Positions 52,101 to 54,068 of a stretch of DNA of 64,000 nt are shown one piece after another (position 1 is the first letter of the stretch; every line of letters begins with the position of its first letter). The translations under genes were made by a program, and so were the position numbers. This stretch comes from Undaria pinnatifida (Eukaryota; Sar; Phaeophyceae; Laminariales; Alariaceae): contig JABAKD010000021.1 in NCBI GenBank assembly GCA_012845835.1, positions 16,730,166 through 16,794,165 of the forward strand. The letters run 5' to 3'. The notes beneath the pieces are model-generated. The model worked only from the letters and a program-made list of their open reading frames with translations. It searched no databases and was not told where the DNA came from.

Positions 52101-53273
52101 CATACAGAAGCGTTGCAGATGATACTGCAAGGAACGTTACAATTGGAGGGAGTTTCAGCCAGTGCGATAACCCACAGAGGACACCCACAAGTCGTTCTAC
52201 CGTCCCCCCCCAACGGTTTACAACGAAATCGTCGGAATCAAAACCAGCTCCCGGCCGGTTCTCCTGAAAAACGCTGTCCGTCGACACCCCGACGTCATAG
52301 ACGTTTGCACACAAGAAAACATATGGACACCCTGTTTTTCGATAGTGTCCTTCCTTGTGTAGATCAGCCATGCAACGTTCGTTGAAAGAAATCGCTTGTT
52401 TTTGGGGGGGGCATCGTAGACGCAGTCCCACCAGAACCACTAGCACGGGCATTGTCCCCCAAGAACCACGTTGCGGTCGCCCCACAGCTTTTACCCCTTA
52501 TTTCTTTGCTTCGAGTATCTTTGTTTCTTCCTTTTTTTCTTCCGTATATATCCCCGATTTACTGTCATTCTAGTTCCAAACTTCTACTTTCCTTATGACG
52601 TTTCCACATTACGCCTACTATGATATAATATCCTTTTTCCAAGTTACTCCCGCTATTCTTCTCCCCCAAGAGTGATTTTCGCAGCCGCCTCGATACAAAT
52701 CACCCTGAAGATGTGACGTACACATTGGTTGATGATTTGCATGCACATTTCAATCGACCCCGGCTGGTTTTTGCCCCCATGCAATGTCTCACCTCCGTAG
52801 GAAGCGCTGTTGTCTTCGAAGGTGCAGTCAATGACGGACAGGGTGCTGGAATTGAGCACGTTGACCGCCGCTCCATCGTGTGAATTTCCCCCGGCAAGAT
52901 TTAAGTGGCTTAGATGAAGCATGGAGGCGTTATACACAGAGAATATGCCACCGTCACTTCCCGAACCAGCATTGCCATCGGCGTGGGCACCGTCGTACAA
53001 CCCTCCGCGAACTGTGGGATTGCCAGACCCGACTATTGTCACGTTCTTCATATTTGAAATTCCTAAAGTTCTGGTAAGCGTTTGGTTGGTATACCAGGTG
53101 ATGTTGAACTCCCCCGGGCCGGTGCAGTTCAAAACGTCCGTAAGCTGCTGGACGTCTGCGGTCGAAGTCACGTTCAAGGCAATAGTGCGAGTTGAACACT
53201 CGACCGCCTGAGCTCCTGATACCAAGTACATGATCACCAATGCCAGGATCGTTGTCGGAACCTTGAATGCCAT
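1039..53273 (-). CDS. Giant exon-per-repeat Pmp-like secreted/surface protein gene (partial at the 3' side)
   Basis: This entry spans the inferred gene. It consists of exon 1 (52793..53273) followed by 28749..28826, 27191..27262, 19883..19963, 13775..13855, 10087..10167, 8271..8351, 3550..3633 and 1039..1122, all on the minus strand. Exon 1 gives a signal peptide and an N-terminal beta-helix domain. Every later exon gives one repeat that begins G-A/G/S-(V/I/M/L)-(W/Y/F), has (Y/F)(M/I)xG in the middle and FxxN-x-A near the end, and closes with GG. GGAI and FxxN are the hallmarks of chlamydial Pmp repeats, and eukaryotic relatives are known from stramenopiles. The likely role is an extracellular parallel beta-helix adhesin or receptor ectodomain; that is inferred. 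All junctions are phase 1. No stop or C-terminal domain was found, so the gene probably continues left of base 1. Introns run from 1.5 to 24 kb. Several small genes or exon remnants of one family would be the alternative. Confidence 0.6.
1123..3549 (-). other. Intron of the giant gene, no gene recognised
   Basis: Between two repeat exons there are only short open frames. A minus-strand frame over 1858..2160 and another near 2400..2480 (SVYNSVQEAILGDGA) have some protein-like look but no usable splice borders. Two 60-bp direct copies around a GACGGGCCACC-type motif lie near 3195 and 3255. Nothing else stands out. Confidence 0.3.
3550..3633 (-). CDS. Pmp-like repeat exon (84 nt, phase 1-1)
   Basis: Acceptor GACTCGCAG and donor G|GTTAGG. 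It encodes GAVWAESSSKVFMEG followed by ATGFFQNYAGYYGG. It has GAVW, VFMEG, FFQN and a final GG. GTTAGG is a weak donor compared with the rest, which leaves some doubt about efficient use. Confidence 0.65.
3634..8270 (-). other. Intron of the giant gene with repeats
   Basis: It holds a degenerate CCCTNGATATC/CTCAACATC repeat at about 4045..4140 and a copy of a dispersed element at 5667..5911. Plus-strand open frames at 4217..4564 and 6931..7266, and minus-strand frames at 4725..4907 and 5297..5620, have no recognised domain. A strong minus-strand donor-like site (GTAAGT) near 7716 has no matching exon. Confidence 0.3.
5667..5911 (+). mobile_element. Copy of a ~250-300 bp MITE-like element (family T1)
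   Basis: It starts GCTACGGTAGGG, runs through TTTTACCCCCTTTT and GTGTCACTCGCGCAAG, and ends CTAACGTAGCCTT. The ends are inverted-repeat-like (CTACGGTA / AACGTAG). The same order of blocks recurs at 36382, 46926 and 60085. No transposase frame is present, so it would be non-autonomous. Confidence 0.45.
8271..8351 (-). CDS. Pmp-like repeat exon (81 nt, phase 1-1)
   Basis: Acceptor AACACCTCAG|GA and donor G|GTGAGG. It encodes GSVFASVSVMFMGG followed by NTVHTNNYAGEGGG. The split codon G|GA gives Gly, and Ser replaces Ala after it. The F of FxxN is replaced, but TNNYAG aligns with the other repeats. A CCTAAC branch-like site lies about 15 bases before the acceptor. Confidence 0.65.
8851..9311 (-). 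CDS. Hypothetical minus-strand coding-like segment in an intron
   Basis: Two neighbouring minus-strand frames (9311..9018 and 9057..8851) read like a globular protein (QPWFYSNEDEALPSELLFYG, then LCGTNETFAGYTEIIQRR). A GTG|GTGAAT site within it could be a donor. I recognise no family. It may be transposon debris or a nested gene; it may also be chance. Confidence 0.15.
10087..10167 (-). CDS. Pmp-like repeat exon (81 nt, phase 1-1)
   Basis: Acceptor CGTACCGCAG and donor G|GTATAG. It encodes GAVWVNGSEVYMDG followed by SSYFAYNSAVDDGG. It has the fullest set of family motifs: GAVW, VYMDG, FAYN and DDGG. The donor is not the usual GTRAG. The frame stays open through the flanking introns on both sides, so an unspliced ORF reading would wrongly extend it. 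Confidence 0.75.
10280..10356 (-). pseudogene. Possible relic of a Pmp-like repeat exon, frameshifted
   Basis: It starts GGANEVV in one frame and ends SFKYKNTSIVGKRGG in another. It is 77 nt long, one short of a multiple of three, with no AG before it and a GTCCTC in place of a normal donor. It lies 113 bp upstream (on the minus strand) of the live exon at 10087. The order of motifs suits a dead tandem copy, but the evidence is weak. Confidence 0.2.
10690..10778 (-). repeat. Dispersed repeat, copy 1
   Basis: Read on the minus strand it contains ACTTGATTTAGTATAGGGAG and GGGGTTCGGGGG. The same blocks, slightly changed, occur on the plus strand at 34165..34258 (ACTTGGATTTAGTATAGGGA, GGGGTTTGGGGG). 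It has no coding content and its class is unknown. Confidence 0.6.
12758..12825 (-). pseudogene. Possible relic of a Pmp-like repeat exon
   Basis: The segment reads RVFETWMNAVTNVF and then PWFPKGHYWG up to a G|GTGACA donor in phase 1. It resembles the second half of the exon at 3550 (KVFMEGATGFF, GYYGG). The acceptor side (CGCAG|A) gives phase 2, so it would not splice in frame with the array. It is 68 nt long and may be a chance match. Confidence 0.2.
13775..13855 (-). CDS. Pmp-like repeat exon (81 nt, phase 1-1)
   Basis: Acceptor GTGAAAAG|GC and donor G|GTAAGA. It encodes GGLYVELSKLFVNG followed by RTEFINNWAGDNGG. FINN is the FxxN motif. It begins GGL rather than GA because the split codon is G|GC. 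The decayed copy at 14465 is its closest relative in the window. Confidence 0.7.
14465..14546 (-). pseudogene. Decayed Pmp-like repeat exon (1-nt insertion, donor lost)
   Basis: Removing one extra T just after the acceptor CCGAG|GT leaves exactly 81 nt encoding GVWAKLSEIFTTG and then CTAISDDVAGHNG, in the phase of the live exons. It matches the neighbour at 13775 in G, LS, F, G-x-T, AG and NG. The donor has changed from G|GT to A|GA, and FxxN has become IxxD. As it stands the frame is broken. The same frame stays open for 171 codons to 14160, but nothing beyond this segment looks like a repeat. Confidence 0.5.
15990..16470 (+). repeat. Minisatellite family M, locus 1
   Basis: Degenerate units of about 40-47 bp contain GTACAGAACTCACAGAAGTT followed by CCGGGTACGGGTAT. 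The block repeats the unit about ten times with drift. The same unit is found at 17170, 45455, 47745 (inverted) and 57685, so this is a dispersed minisatellite and not a single local array. Confidence 0.75.
16678..16938 (+). CDS. Hypothetical ORF
   Basis: An 86-codon ATG-initiated frame (STVQDVDGTCIAVTADLC, YATRGFRRGAELVRFQPIG). No domain recognised. It sits between two minisatellite blocks in an intron on the opposite strand and may be a transposon remnant. Confidence 0.12.
   Translation: MAVPSPIFFTSSMKANSRDNELQLPKTQSTVQDVDGTCIAVTADLCIIQIGTKHWQYATRGFRRGAELVRFQPIGLNSIRFKRVFR
17170..17475 (+). repeat. Minisatellite family M, locus 2
   Basis: Units such as CTTGCAGAAGTTCCGGATAC, GTACGGAAGTGTTACAGAA and TTCCAGAAGTTCTGGGCACG repeat over about 300 bp. 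It is separated from locus 1 by about 700 bp that do not show the unit. Confidence 0.7.
17673..18110 (-). pseudogene. Fragment resembling the N-terminal part of a PIF/Harbinger-type transposase
   Basis: A 145-codon open frame reads FRGAFGFTAKTVLETFNFL, then FPKSALFYIVACL, VTRRLVNDGYKAAMV and SVVSWEYDEHVRR. The order FR..FG, a helix ending in L, a second helix, a T-R-R element and a VVxWE segment recalls the N-terminal region of DDE_Tnp_4 (Harbinger) transposases as found in stramenopiles. The catalytic DDE part is missing: the frame stops at 17673 and the sequence below shows no D-D-E domain. The assignment rests on memory of the family pattern and is uncertain. Confidence 0.3.
18956..19369 (+). 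CDS. Hypothetical ORF, 138 codons
   Basis: The ATG at 18956 follows an in-frame GTG. The product is polar and charged (HFGRKHKKVEALMKVQPEK, SKQLLDSDDIYSSTT, VSFSGIKAGGTKSTKK). An overlapping frame from 18715 is longer but Arg-rich at its end and less protein-like. No domain, signal peptide or membrane segment is seen. It lies in an intron on the opposite strand of the giant gene. It could be a real small gene or a remnant. Confidence 0.2.
   Translation: MSQTWATTPTTNRQRLDERQQAHATVERSSHFGRKHKKVEALMKVQPEKQSLGESRIRRRLSKQLLDSDDIYSSTTVDAAVDEKLVQGKSATVSFSGIKAGGTKSTKKVIEARAVISFVVDNRRWLRYYTQLFATRV
19883..19963 (-). CDS. Pmp-like repeat exon (81 nt, phase 1-1)
   Basis: Acceptor CTAATGCAG and donor G|GTAAGC. 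It encodes GAMWLTSSNAYMDG followed by NTTIFNNTAERHGG with both end glycines split over introns. The YMDG turn is shared with the exon at 10087. The acceptor has a possible branch site just upstream. Introns either side are about 7.2 and 6.0 kb. Confidence 0.7.
20321..20920. repeat. Perfectly spaced 300-bp tandem duplication
   Basis: Bases 20321..20620 and 20621..20920 are copies of each other. I see two differences only (position 20472 versus 20772, and 20505 versus 20805). The unit begins AGTCTAAACCGGCCGAGCTT and ends CGGCGCTTCTTGT. At under 1% divergence it is recent. It is a multiple of three long, but no continuous frame runs through both copies. Confidence 0.95.
20917..21255 (+). CDS. 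Hypothetical ORF following the 300-bp duplication
   Basis: A frame of 112 codons opens at the end of the tandem duplication (no ATG at its start). It reads DYYPRKVVALLFDTYVKTRV, AFVNNASADRFADYINEV and NFDVKLGIILLPSN. The composition is that of a real soluble protein and AFVNNAS resembles the array's FxNN-A motif, but on the plus strand and without GG borders. Not recognised. Confidence 0.2.
   Translation: MYTWYEETVESDYYPRKVVALLFDTYVKTRVKNVCTATYCFFSPKAFVNNASADRFADYINEVNVISVRFFVTEGYAPSANRSIAHANFDVKLGIILLPSNLYHGGDCCKAD
22130..22560 (-). repeat. Repeat R1, inverted copy with polypyrimidine/polypurine tail
   Basis: Read on the minus strand it carries CAGCCGACGCAGTTCATTC, TCAGCTTACGATGTGCCAGG and TTGCCACCCAAGGAAGACTA, then a 170-base A/G tract (C/T on the plus strand, 22130..22300). 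The same blocks in the same order occur at 32040 and 62630 on the plus strand. The purine-rich end suggests a retroposed element. Confidence 0.7.
22832..22963. repeat. Long imperfect hairpin (inverted repeat)
   Basis: The left arm AGTGGAAGTTCATGAAAAC is mirrored by the right arm GTTTTCATGAACTTCCACCT, and pairing continues through CTTCCAT/ATGGAAG and AAGCTT. Further ATGGAAGTTTCCATGG-type palindromes fill the loop side. CTGCATT occurs at both outer edges. It could be a foldback MITE, or transcribed into a small-RNA precursor. Confidence 0.75.
24030..24830. repeat. CCCATGGGG-rich degenerate array with higher-order repeats
   Basis: About 800 bp are built from CCCCATGGGGC, GGGGCACCATGGGG and AACCCATTGAGAACC-type blocks. 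A longer unit seems to repeat: GGGTCTCGCATGAGGCCG near 24372 returns as GGGTCTCCCATGGGGCCG near 24596, followed each time by the AACCCATTGA block. The long overlapping minus-strand frames here are a product of the repeat. Confidence 0.75.
25801..25842 (-). CDS. Candidate short exon (42 nt) with ideal splice borders
   Basis: Acceptor TTTTCGCAG|GTGCG and donor GGAG|GTAAGA are typical of the array and give phase 1-1. Only 13 whole codons lie between them (GAAPSVTGRHQSSGG including the split glycines). It looks like a repeat that has lost its middle, including FxxN. It could be used as a short linker exon or be a relic; the borders alone cannot decide. Confidence 0.35.
26474..26540. repeat. AACAGT-type microsatellite
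   Basis: Imperfect AACAGTAACAACAGTAACAG units with AGC variants. Short and degenerate. Confidence 0.7.
26726..26777. repeat. 26-bp perfect direct duplication
   Basis: CCAGGTGTGCAAAACAATTT plus TCGCGC occurs twice in immediate succession. It lies inside a minus-strand frame (26825..26622), which it shifts. Confidence 0.85.
27191..27262 (-). CDS. Pmp-like repeat exon (72 nt, phase 1-1)
   Basis: Acceptor CTCGCAG and donor G|GTGAGC bracket 72 nt. It encodes GAVYAVESNVHIGG and then HIVFAGNSAQG with a split final Gly. FAGN is the FxxN motif. It is the shortest of the eight convincing repeat exons, missing a few residues before the closing Gly. The preceding intron is only about 1.5 kb, the shortest in the array. 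Confidence 0.7.
28749..28826 (-). CDS. Pmp-like repeat exon (78 nt, phase 1-1)
   Basis: Acceptor TCGAGCAG and donor G|GTAAGT bracket 78 nt that complete a Gly codon and encode GAIYSSAATIYIYG followed by NTFFGGNRAIAGG (last Gly split). It has GAIY at the start, T-x-F and FGGN near the end. The donor is a perfect consensus. It is the first full-length repeat exon seen after exon 1, with about 24 kb between them. Confidence 0.7.
30065..30286 (-). repeat. Two copies of an exon-like 75-bp repeat
   Basis: On the minus strand, CAG followed by CTGTGAG or CCGTAAG leads into a segment containing CTCATCTTTGCAAGCTG and then a GATACTCCG-like end. Copies lie at about 30065..30120 and 30223..30286, with others at 35838 (minus) and 35200 (plus). 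One shared frame reads CEIEDFVETHLCKL / CEFGQF...LCKL. It could be a mobile repeat or a Cys-motif exon. Confidence 0.45.
30529..31250 (+). CDS. Overlapping hypothetical frames
   Basis: A 196-codon frame (30660..31250) without ATG at its start overlaps an 81-codon frame (30529..30774; EETALLSPWQWRFEVDRM, ARFWKKIALFVT) and a third. The 81-codon product looks most natural. None shows a known domain. The 3' part of the long frame lies in repeat D, so that part at least is not a unique gene. Confidence 0.12.
31180..31330 (-). repeat. Repeat D, inverted copy
   Basis: Minus-strand blocks CTGCTGAGAGCGCCTGCTAG, GAGGGCCCGCTATGTGACC and CCGGATCTGAG match the plus-strand copy at 44675..44880 in the same order. 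Both copies have a frame reading GPL(C/R)DP(G/V)SE. Confidence 0.6.
31330..31452 (-). mobile_element. tRNA-derived SINE-like element, second type
   Basis: On the minus strand CCGGTGGTCTAATGGTTTTA contains an A-box-like TGGTCTAATGG, and ACTTCGACACCC about 45 bases later is B-box-like. A short A-rich stretch follows. The GGCCGCCCCGGTGG head resembles the longer SINE at 62685. Spacing is right for an internal RNA polymerase III promoter. Confidence 0.5.
32040..32420 (+). repeat. Repeat R1, uninterrupted copy
   Basis: It contains GGTGGTACACGCATGAATCA, CAGCTGACGCAATTCATGCC, TACGATGTGCCAGGTCCATA and a final A/G-rich tail (GAAACAAAGAACAAAGAAG). It gives the empty-site version of the SINE insertion in the 62.6-kb copy. 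Confidence 0.75.
32634..33542. repeat. 460-bp tandem duplication
   Basis: 32634..33093 and 33094..33542 are direct copies beginning GTGATGCGTGTACGACTAAA and ending CTCGAAATTCTGTTA. They differ by scattered substitutions and small indels, so the event is older than the 300-bp one. The open frames differ between the copies (stops at different places), arguing against a coding role. Confidence 0.9.
33869..34090 (-). CDS. Hypothetical coding-like segment, GC-rich
   Basis: A 73-codon frame ends ...FAELEFSVEYGLVRAPP, APCPAVSVPHIDVNADG, RASVEEEFWRNC and a stop. It is clearly more GC-rich than its surroundings, as a recently inserted or expressed segment would be. No family recognised. Confidence 0.2.
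   Translation of the reverse strand: MVSWTLVRRFLSRPNMRFAELEFSVEYGLVRAPPSGGGSNAPCPAVSVPHIDVNADGRRARRASVEEEFWRNC
34165..34258 (+). repeat. Dispersed repeat, copy 2
   Basis: Partner of the minus-strand copy at 10690..10778. Shared blocks include TTTACAACTGGAACCC and GGGAGGGGTTTGGGGG. Confidence 0.6.
34886..35101 (+). CDS. Hypothetical ORF, 71 codons
   Basis: ATG-initiated; reads PAAPQFVDYQRLHRLLDIND and GIYRWDDVVRKAFFQCSCQG. Natural composition but no known domain. On the opposite strand a strong donor (GCAG|GTGAGG) ends a 63-nt open segment with stop-interrupted STNWGAAG, possibly another dead repeat exon. Confidence 0.15.
   Translation: MLCIVPSPAAPQFVDYQRLHRLLDINDLPAEGIYRWDDVVRKAFFQCSCQGAPTRSREFLPSRTFVLNIGR
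35200..35278 (+). repeat. Exon-like 75-bp repeat, plus-strand copy
   Basis: CACAGCTGTGAAACTGGGG is followed by ATTTCGTCGAGCC, CGTTGCAAGCTGCGTG and GATATACTCCGATC. It matches the minus-strand copies at 30223 and 35838 but in opposite orientation, which argues for a mobile repeat over a shared exon. Confidence 0.5.
35333..35524 (-). CDS. Hypothetical small secreted protein
   Basis: A 63-codon ATG frame starts MKECKTISMIACLVYTWLI and continues LAYFLSTPQRVSFCVADD, a plausible signal peptide or membrane anchor, then a short Cys-containing tail ending EREATVE. No homologue recognised. It sits within the long intron on the same strand as the giant gene, so it could also be an alternative first exon. 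Confidence 0.2.
   Translation of the reverse strand: MKECKTISMIACLVYTWLIFLAYFLSTPQRVSFCVADDTVVVVTQRCSHETFTCLSEREATVE
35838..35965 (-). repeat. Exon-like 75-bp repeat with a good intron 3' end
   Basis: On the minus strand an intron-like end (CTAATAAAAATTATTCTTAA then CTTTCCAG) precedes CTGCGAGTTCGGCC and TCTTTGCAAGCTGCGTGG. Just upstream, CACGAAACAG|GTGCGAGATG looks like a repeat-exon acceptor, but the peptide that follows (GARCVKADFLRMLI) lacks FxxN and the GG end. Confidence 0.35.
36382..36676 (-). mobile_element. Family T1 MITE-like element, inverted copy
   Basis: On the minus strand it begins GCTGCGGTAGGGGGGTTATG, passes through GGTGTCACTCGCGCGAGTG and ends ACCGTAGCCTTGATC. It contains the perfect palindrome CACTCGCGCGAGTG and a second related CACGCGAGTGACT block towards the other end. 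Confidence 0.5.
37111..37194 (-). pseudogene. Decayed Pmp-like repeat exon with intact splice sites
   Basis: This is an 84-nt segment with a good acceptor (CTGACAG|GTG) and a strong donor (G|GTGAGT), the same length and 1-1 phase as intact exons. In the spliced frame it opens GVFSVGREKG and then meets a stop. Shifted by one base it reads VLETNTTFGLN, with the T-x-F-x-x-N signature at the right place, and it ends one base before a Gly codon. Two small compensating indels plus a stop explain this. If spliced in, it would truncate the protein, so it is either skipped or no longer recognised. Confidence 0.45.
37700..37744 (-). CDS. Candidate short exon (45 nt), phase 1-1
   Basis: Acceptor ACGACAG is followed by a split Gly codon, and the segment ends GGC G|GTGATA. 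The 14 complete codons contain CDWSGDKLTG, which resembles the end of the intact repeat at 13775 (NNWAGDNGG). The first half of a normal repeat is missing. An alternative frame here reads VVVTGAEINSLAV and stays open much longer (to 37577), so this could equally be part of an unrelated ORF. Confidence 0.25.
39150..39665. repeat. Diverged tandem duplication, about 250-280 bp units
   Basis: GAGTAGTGTCGGCTGCCCG occurs at 39361 and 39641, and GTTCGTCGGGAGTGT at 39200 returns as GTTCGTCGGCAGTGT near 39444. Many indels separate the two units. Confidence 0.65.
39975..40080. repeat. 57-bp tandem duplication
   Basis: GTTCAAGGATTGCTACAGCT and GTTCATGGATTGCTACAGCT begin two successive units that both end near GAGACAGCT/GCGACAGCT. 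Confidence 0.75.
40055..40761 (+). pseudogene. Decayed protein-coding region, one frame with four stops
   Basis: A single plus-strand frame stays protein-like for about 700 bp, interrupted by TGA at 40103, TGA at 40142, TAG at 40433 and TGA at 40511, and ends at TAG 40759. Segments read SIQNAHVLALESRKIATSRG, YTIVLAGKNKPIASQLNIF, AKIVDNRGQPLRVCF and, near the end, SEAIDENDVISDEDGSGESG with CTACITDMC. The acidic, Ser-rich C-terminal part and a Cys pair suggest a regulatory or transposase-type protein, but I cannot name the family. Indel-free decay by point stops suggests recent inactivation. Confidence 0.4.
41151..41435 (-). CDS. Hypothetical ORF, transposon-like
   Basis: A 94-codon frame reads TGWIIPWHHLKKMAYFRRFF and FKTCHTKTAVDLFRGMRQSE. 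Basic and aromatic-rich; no domain named. Confidence 0.12.
   Translation of the reverse strand: MMLLPKQICRKPLPLTGWIIPWHHLKKMAYFRRFFGQGATSFRNQSFFKTCHTKTAVDLFRGMRQSEKRSNRMHPIWGYYQAFEINSTGSQRQK
41995..43400. repeat. Diverged inverted repeat pair
   Basis: The segment read on the minus strand from about 42505 to 41995 matches the plus-strand segment from about 42920 to 43400. Shared blocks in order are a GCAATTGCTTTGGTCTT motif, ATGCGCGTGTCTTCCCT, GTCGTGCTTAAA and a GTGACGTG motif. In one frame both encode MD(Q/K)R(V/M)QLLWS. About 415 bp separate the arms. A 206-codon minus frame (42291..42911) lies across the arm and spacer and is probably not a gene. Confidence 0.55.
44449..44844 (+). CDS. Hypothetical ORF overlapping repeat D
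   Basis: A 131-codon frame without a convincing ATG at its start; first ATG at 44473. It reads LFVSIPTTSCSGFPAIRL-like and WKGAGRARFVTPYLSC segments. The 3' third (from about 44675) is the dispersed repeat D, also found inverted at 31180, so the frame is probably repeat-derived. Confidence 0.12.
   Translation: MCFLDLDSMYSLWRDRYRVSFDVTKRRRIELIFVSIPTTSCSGFPAIRLELVGGVESNVGQIWESTSKIGNTTTSIQLLRAPSSVGRGEWTGVNGRRNGCSMPVNDDGGAFLKDWKGAGRARFVTPYLSCV
44675..44880 (+). repeat. Repeat D, plus-strand copy
   Basis: Blocks AACTGCTGAGAGCACCTAGC, GGAAGGGCCCGCTTCGTGAC and CGTATCTGAGTTGC match the inverted copy at 31180..31330. Confidence 0.6.
45455..46025 (+). repeat. Minisatellite family M, locus 3
   Basis: Longest block of the family, with units such as GTGGCACTGGGCGTACGGAA, CTCACATTAGTTCCTGGCAC and TTCAAACGTTCCATATACGG. 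Confidence 0.7.
46300..46700. other. G-rich low-complexity stretch
   Basis: Runs such as GGGGGGATTG, GGGAGGGGGGAGGGGGGAGG and GAAGGAGGGGGCGGGGGGGT are G-rich on the plus strand. No gene is visible. Confidence 0.5.
46926..47172 (+). mobile_element. Family T1 MITE-like element
   Basis: It begins CTGCAGGTGGGTTATTTTGG, passes through GTGGCTCCCGTGACCCCCC, and ends ATACCGTAGCCTTGATC, the common T1 end. The central palindrome is degraded here, but CACTCGCGCGA survives near the 3' part. Confidence 0.45.
47412..47690 (-). CDS. Hypothetical ORF, 92 codons
   Basis: ATG-initiated; starts MACFHCGNLPRQSVIAVG with a CxxC pair and continues as a Pro/Thr-rich chain (PWYTPVVPPQHKLPTVSG). The start recalls a zinc-knuckle fragment of a retroelement gag, but one CxxC is not enough to claim it. 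Confidence 0.12.
   Translation of the reverse strand: MACFHCGNLPRQSVIAVGALSTTTTKGINREPQPMVTGETTAIASTVLQQTIPWYTPVVPPQHKLPTVSGSMFPPPRSTKCHDNQAKILKTP
47745..48190 (-). repeat. Minisatellite family M, locus 4 (inverted)
   Basis: The unit is present in reverse: CGTACCCGAAACTCCCGTGA, CCCGGAACTTTAGGAAGTTC, and TTCTGTACGACATTCATATC. Confidence 0.7.
48625..49180. repeat. Diverged direct duplication (about 330-bp period)
   Basis: GAAATCATGTGCTGGCGTCA at 48628 returns as AAAATCATGTCCTGACGTCG at 48960, and both units continue with a CCATGAT-CCAGCCACT block and end near AGTCTGGTATG. Confidence 0.7.
49727..49885 (+). CDS. Coding-like segment, plus-strand member of an opposed pair
   Basis: From ATG 49727 the frame encodes AVCFESIGASSADNPLALL, then SVAITAANAGCNPSV and a LLQATLEYL end followed by TGA. 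Third positions are strongly G/C, unlike the surroundings. CT|GTGAGT at the end could be a splice donor in place of the stop. It aligns with the minus-strand segment at 50020..50166 (CFES, a Leu-rich middle, and E-Y-L-stop). No known domain; perhaps the C-terminal exon of a duplicated gene or TE protein. Confidence 0.35.
   Translation: MAVCFESIGASSADNPLALLSVAITAANAGCNPSVIRLPTQQGLLQATLEYL
50020..50166 (-). CDS. Coding-like segment, minus-strand member of an opposed pair
   Basis: It encodes LTCFESVAVVSGAPDGELL, LAASVLHAATNLPSSSL and IHLEEEYL followed by a stop. G/C-rich third positions. The match to 49727..49885 (CFES at the start, L-rich centre, EYL end) shows that the two are diverged copies pointing towards each other, 134 bp apart. 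Confidence 0.35.
   Translation of the reverse strand, partial: LTCFESVAVVSGAPDGELLAPDMLAASVLHAATNLPSSSLIHLEEEYL
52092..52124 (-). CDS. Candidate short exon (33 nt) with a truncated Pmp-like repeat
   Basis: A pyrimidine-rich acceptor TTCCTTGCAG is followed by two bases, ten codons (SSATLLYAYG) and one base before a strong donor G|GTAAGA, so the exon is phase 1-1. The peptide resembles the middle of the exon at 28749 (SSAATIYIYG). The missing GA start could be explained by a slip between two GCAG copies at the acceptor, which would have removed six bases and kept the frame. It would be exon 2 of the giant gene. The segment is short enough that chance is possible. Confidence 0.35.
52793..53273 (-). 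CDS. Exon 1: signal peptide plus N-terminal Pmp-like beta-helix domain
   Basis: The open frame runs from 53300, but the second Met at 53273 gives a classic signal peptide. It starts MAFK, has a hydrophobic core ILALVIMYLV and a cleavage site SGAQA|VEC, so I chose it as the start. The mature part has seven N-x-S/T sequons (for example NVTS, NCTG, NITW, NQTL, NASM), as expected of a glycosylated extracellular protein. Then follow a first beta-helix rung (NVTIVGSGNPTVRGG), a GGIFSV turn, GAAVNV, and the first FxxN repeat (CTFEDNSASYGG). The frame is closed by a donor G|GTGAGA one base into a Gly codon, exactly the phase with which all later repeat exons begin. Read without splicing, the ORF runs on to a stop near 52653, but that tail has no repeat character and I treat it as intron. 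About 160 codons are encoded. This is the most convincing protein-coding segment in the window. Confidence 0.8.
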
Positions 53274-53300
53274 ACTGCGTAGGTATAGAAAAACGTACAT

Positions 53301-54068
53301 GCACGGTAAGTTGTATTGAACGTTATTCTGCCGGATGAAACAGCGAGCACGTGGTATTTTGCATACGCAAGCTTAATGCACAACAGACGTAGCCACTAGG
53401 GAAGGAGGAGGTGGTTGGACGAGATGAATGGCGAACAATCAGGAAAATACGCGTTCAACAATCTGGCGGGGGGCCGCAGGAGTTTCAGTTAGAAAATACT
53501 TGTATGACGTGATGGATATTACAGCCGTCTCTTGAACCAGCTACTCGCCTGTCCGATAGAGTTCAAAGGGCACTTCAGAGAGGCAGAAACAGTCCGTGCA
53601 CGGCATACGCTGTCAGATGAGAACCGAAACATACTTATTTTCGGCAAGGTTGTGGTGAGTCCTATGTTGACTCATTTTTTTTTAAAAGCTTCTTGACTTC
53701 GTAGTTGCTGGAAATTGGTTTGTTGTTGTCGTTGTCATTAACATGGCCGTCGCCGTGTTGAGGTTGCCGTTCGGTGCCGTTGTTGATTTCGTTGCTATTC
53801 AGGGCGTAACACGTGGGTCCTGTCATTTTTTCATTGCCTTTACGCCCATTTTTTTTTCACAAGGGCATGCCTTGATGTCTGTTAGTCAGTCATACCCGCT
53901 TCACAATCCTTTCCGTGGGAAGGATCATTGCCTGTCGACGCAGAAGGTTTTTATTGCATGATTTGGGCGATTATCAGGGGTGCGGGATATCGCCGATACA
54001 GTAGAACTCACAGCAAAAGGGGGCAATGGGTTATATACTTGGCGTGCGCGCCGCTCTGAGGTCCTAGA
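53301..54068. promoter_or_regulatory. Upstream region of the giant gene
   Basis: This is where its promoter should lie. A poly-T stretch near 53680 and short open frames are present; I see no clear TATA box or other core element. If the plus-strand segment at 54069 is a real first exon, the region would be a bidirectional promoter. Confidence 0.2.
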
